DNA from: a bacterium
Lineage (GTDB): Bacteria > Myxococcota_A > Bradymonadia > UBA7976 > UBA1532
Direction of reading: 5' to 3'
Assembly: GCA_030424955.1 (NCBI GenBank)
Contig: JAUHVS010000404.1
Coordinates: 1 to 5,929 of the forward strand
Length of the DNA: 5,929 nucleotides
Shown here in pieces: positions 5,290-5,929 of the stretch; the stretch's first letter is position 1, and every line of letters begins with the position of its first letter. The translations under genes and the position numbers were made by a program. The notes beneath the pieces were generated by a model. It did no database searches, was not told the DNA's origin, and saw only the letters and a list, made by a program, of their open reading frames with translations.

Positions 5290-5929
5290 CCGGCGTTGGT
5301 GAGCAACCTCGAGCGGGCGGGCTACCACCGTCCGTGGGCGGTGCAGTCGGCGGCGATCCCCCCGGCCATCGCGGGGCGGGACGTCATCGGGCTCGCGCCC
5401 ACCGGTCGCGGCAAGACCGTCGCGTTCGCCGCCCCGATCGTGGACGCGATCGTGCGGGACACCATCGCCCGCTCGCCCCGCGGACGCGAGCGTCGCCGGG
5501 CCCCGCTGCCGTCGGCCGAGCGACTGCGCGGTCTGATCCTCTGTCCGACCCGCGAACTGGCCATGCAGGTCGCCCGCGAGGTCGAGATGCTCGCCACCGG
5601 CACGCGGCACCACGTCGTGGTCGCCTACGGCAAGGTGTCGATCAACCCGCAGATCGCCGAGATCCGCGCCGGGTGCGATCTGCTGGTCGCCACGCCCGGG
5701 CGACTGCGCGAACTCATCAGTGCCGACGCGCTGACGCTGGCCCACGTCGCCCACGTGGCGGTGGACGAGGTCGACCGGATGCTGGACATGGGCTTCCTGC
5801 CGCAGGTGCGGTGGCTGCTCGAGCGGCTCCCGGAGAAGCGTCGGACGAGCCTGTTCACGGCCACGCTGCCGCCGGCCGCGGCCGAGCTGGCCGAGACCTT
5901 CCTCACGGATCCCGAGACGATCGAGGCCG
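5278..5929 (+). CDS. DEAD-box RNA helicase, RhlE-like, N-terminal RecA domain (start at the join, 3' end open)
   Basis: The plus strand is open for 217 codons to the window end. DEAD-box proteins unwind short RNA duplexes with ATP, for example in ribosome assembly and mRNA decay. Motifs in order: LGLLPALVSNLERAGY, then the Q-motif glutamine (Gln23); motif I APTGRGKT (40-47, bases 5395-5418); motif Ia PTREL (90-94); SINPQ (121-125), shared with RhlE-type helicases; motif Ib TPGRL (139-143); motif II DEVD (163-166, bases 5764-5775) followed by RMLDMGF; motif III TAT (194-196). Motif II is usually DEAD, motif III SAT, and the residue pair before VSINPQ is usually GG but is GK here. The second RecA domain and any tail lie beyond the window, and perhaps 5-10 N-terminal residues are lost at join 2. 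No ATG start is visible. Assignment as a DEAD-box helicase is secure; RhlE-like is likely. Confidence 0.9.

Noticed and set aside
5290..5754. N-terminal extension of the CarB minus-strand frame up to 5754
   Set aside because: About 155 residues that do not resemble CarB and are antisense to clear helicase motifs on the plus strand.
1..5929. A novel defence, toxin-antitoxin or mobile system
   Set aside because: Every gene belongs to a common family, the middle genes are housekeeping or envelope-type, and no transposase, integrase, phage gene or terminal repeat is visible.

Overview
The window reads as three pieces of DNA from different sources joined end to end, most likely a chimeric metagenomic contig. 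Hand GC counts of single 60-base lines give about 48% (bases 1-60) and 55% (241-300) on the left, 80% (1741-1800) in the middle and 70% (5521-5580) on the right. Both joins fall inside protein-coding genes with no spacer, and at each join a minus-strand gene and a plus-strand gene have both lost their 5' ends.

Left piece (1 to about 489): an internal fragment of a type I secretion membrane-fusion (HlyD-like) protein on the minus strand. Its composition and protein style suggest an alphaproteobacterium, possibly Rhodobacterales. Middle piece (about 472 to 5289): very GC-rich, densely coding DNA that fits a high-GC proteobacterium or a deltaproteobacterium/Myxococcota-like lineage; the lineage is inference. 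It carries the 3' part of a MscS-type mechanosensitive channel gene, an alpha/beta hydrolase 3 bases behind it, and then, on the minus strand and convergent with these, the series carB (3' part) - greA - glycosyltransferase. Right piece (about 5278 to 5929): the N-terminal RecA-like domain of an RhlE-like DEAD-box RNA helicase with several altered motif residues, open at the window end.

In the middle piece, carB and greA are housekeeping genes (pyrimidine/arginine precursor synthesis and transcript-cleavage factor) in an order seen in many bacteria. The glycosyltransferase follows greA on the same strand and probably shares its transcript. mscS and the hydrolase look translationally coupled. 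GC-rich inverted repeats sit on the stop codons of both carB and greA, and a 16-bp tandem duplication covers the hydrolase stop codon. No stretch over 100 bases lacks a gene. I see no tRNA, rRNA, CRISPR array, insertion sequence or phage gene, and no undescribed multi-gene system; the strongest signals are the two joins.
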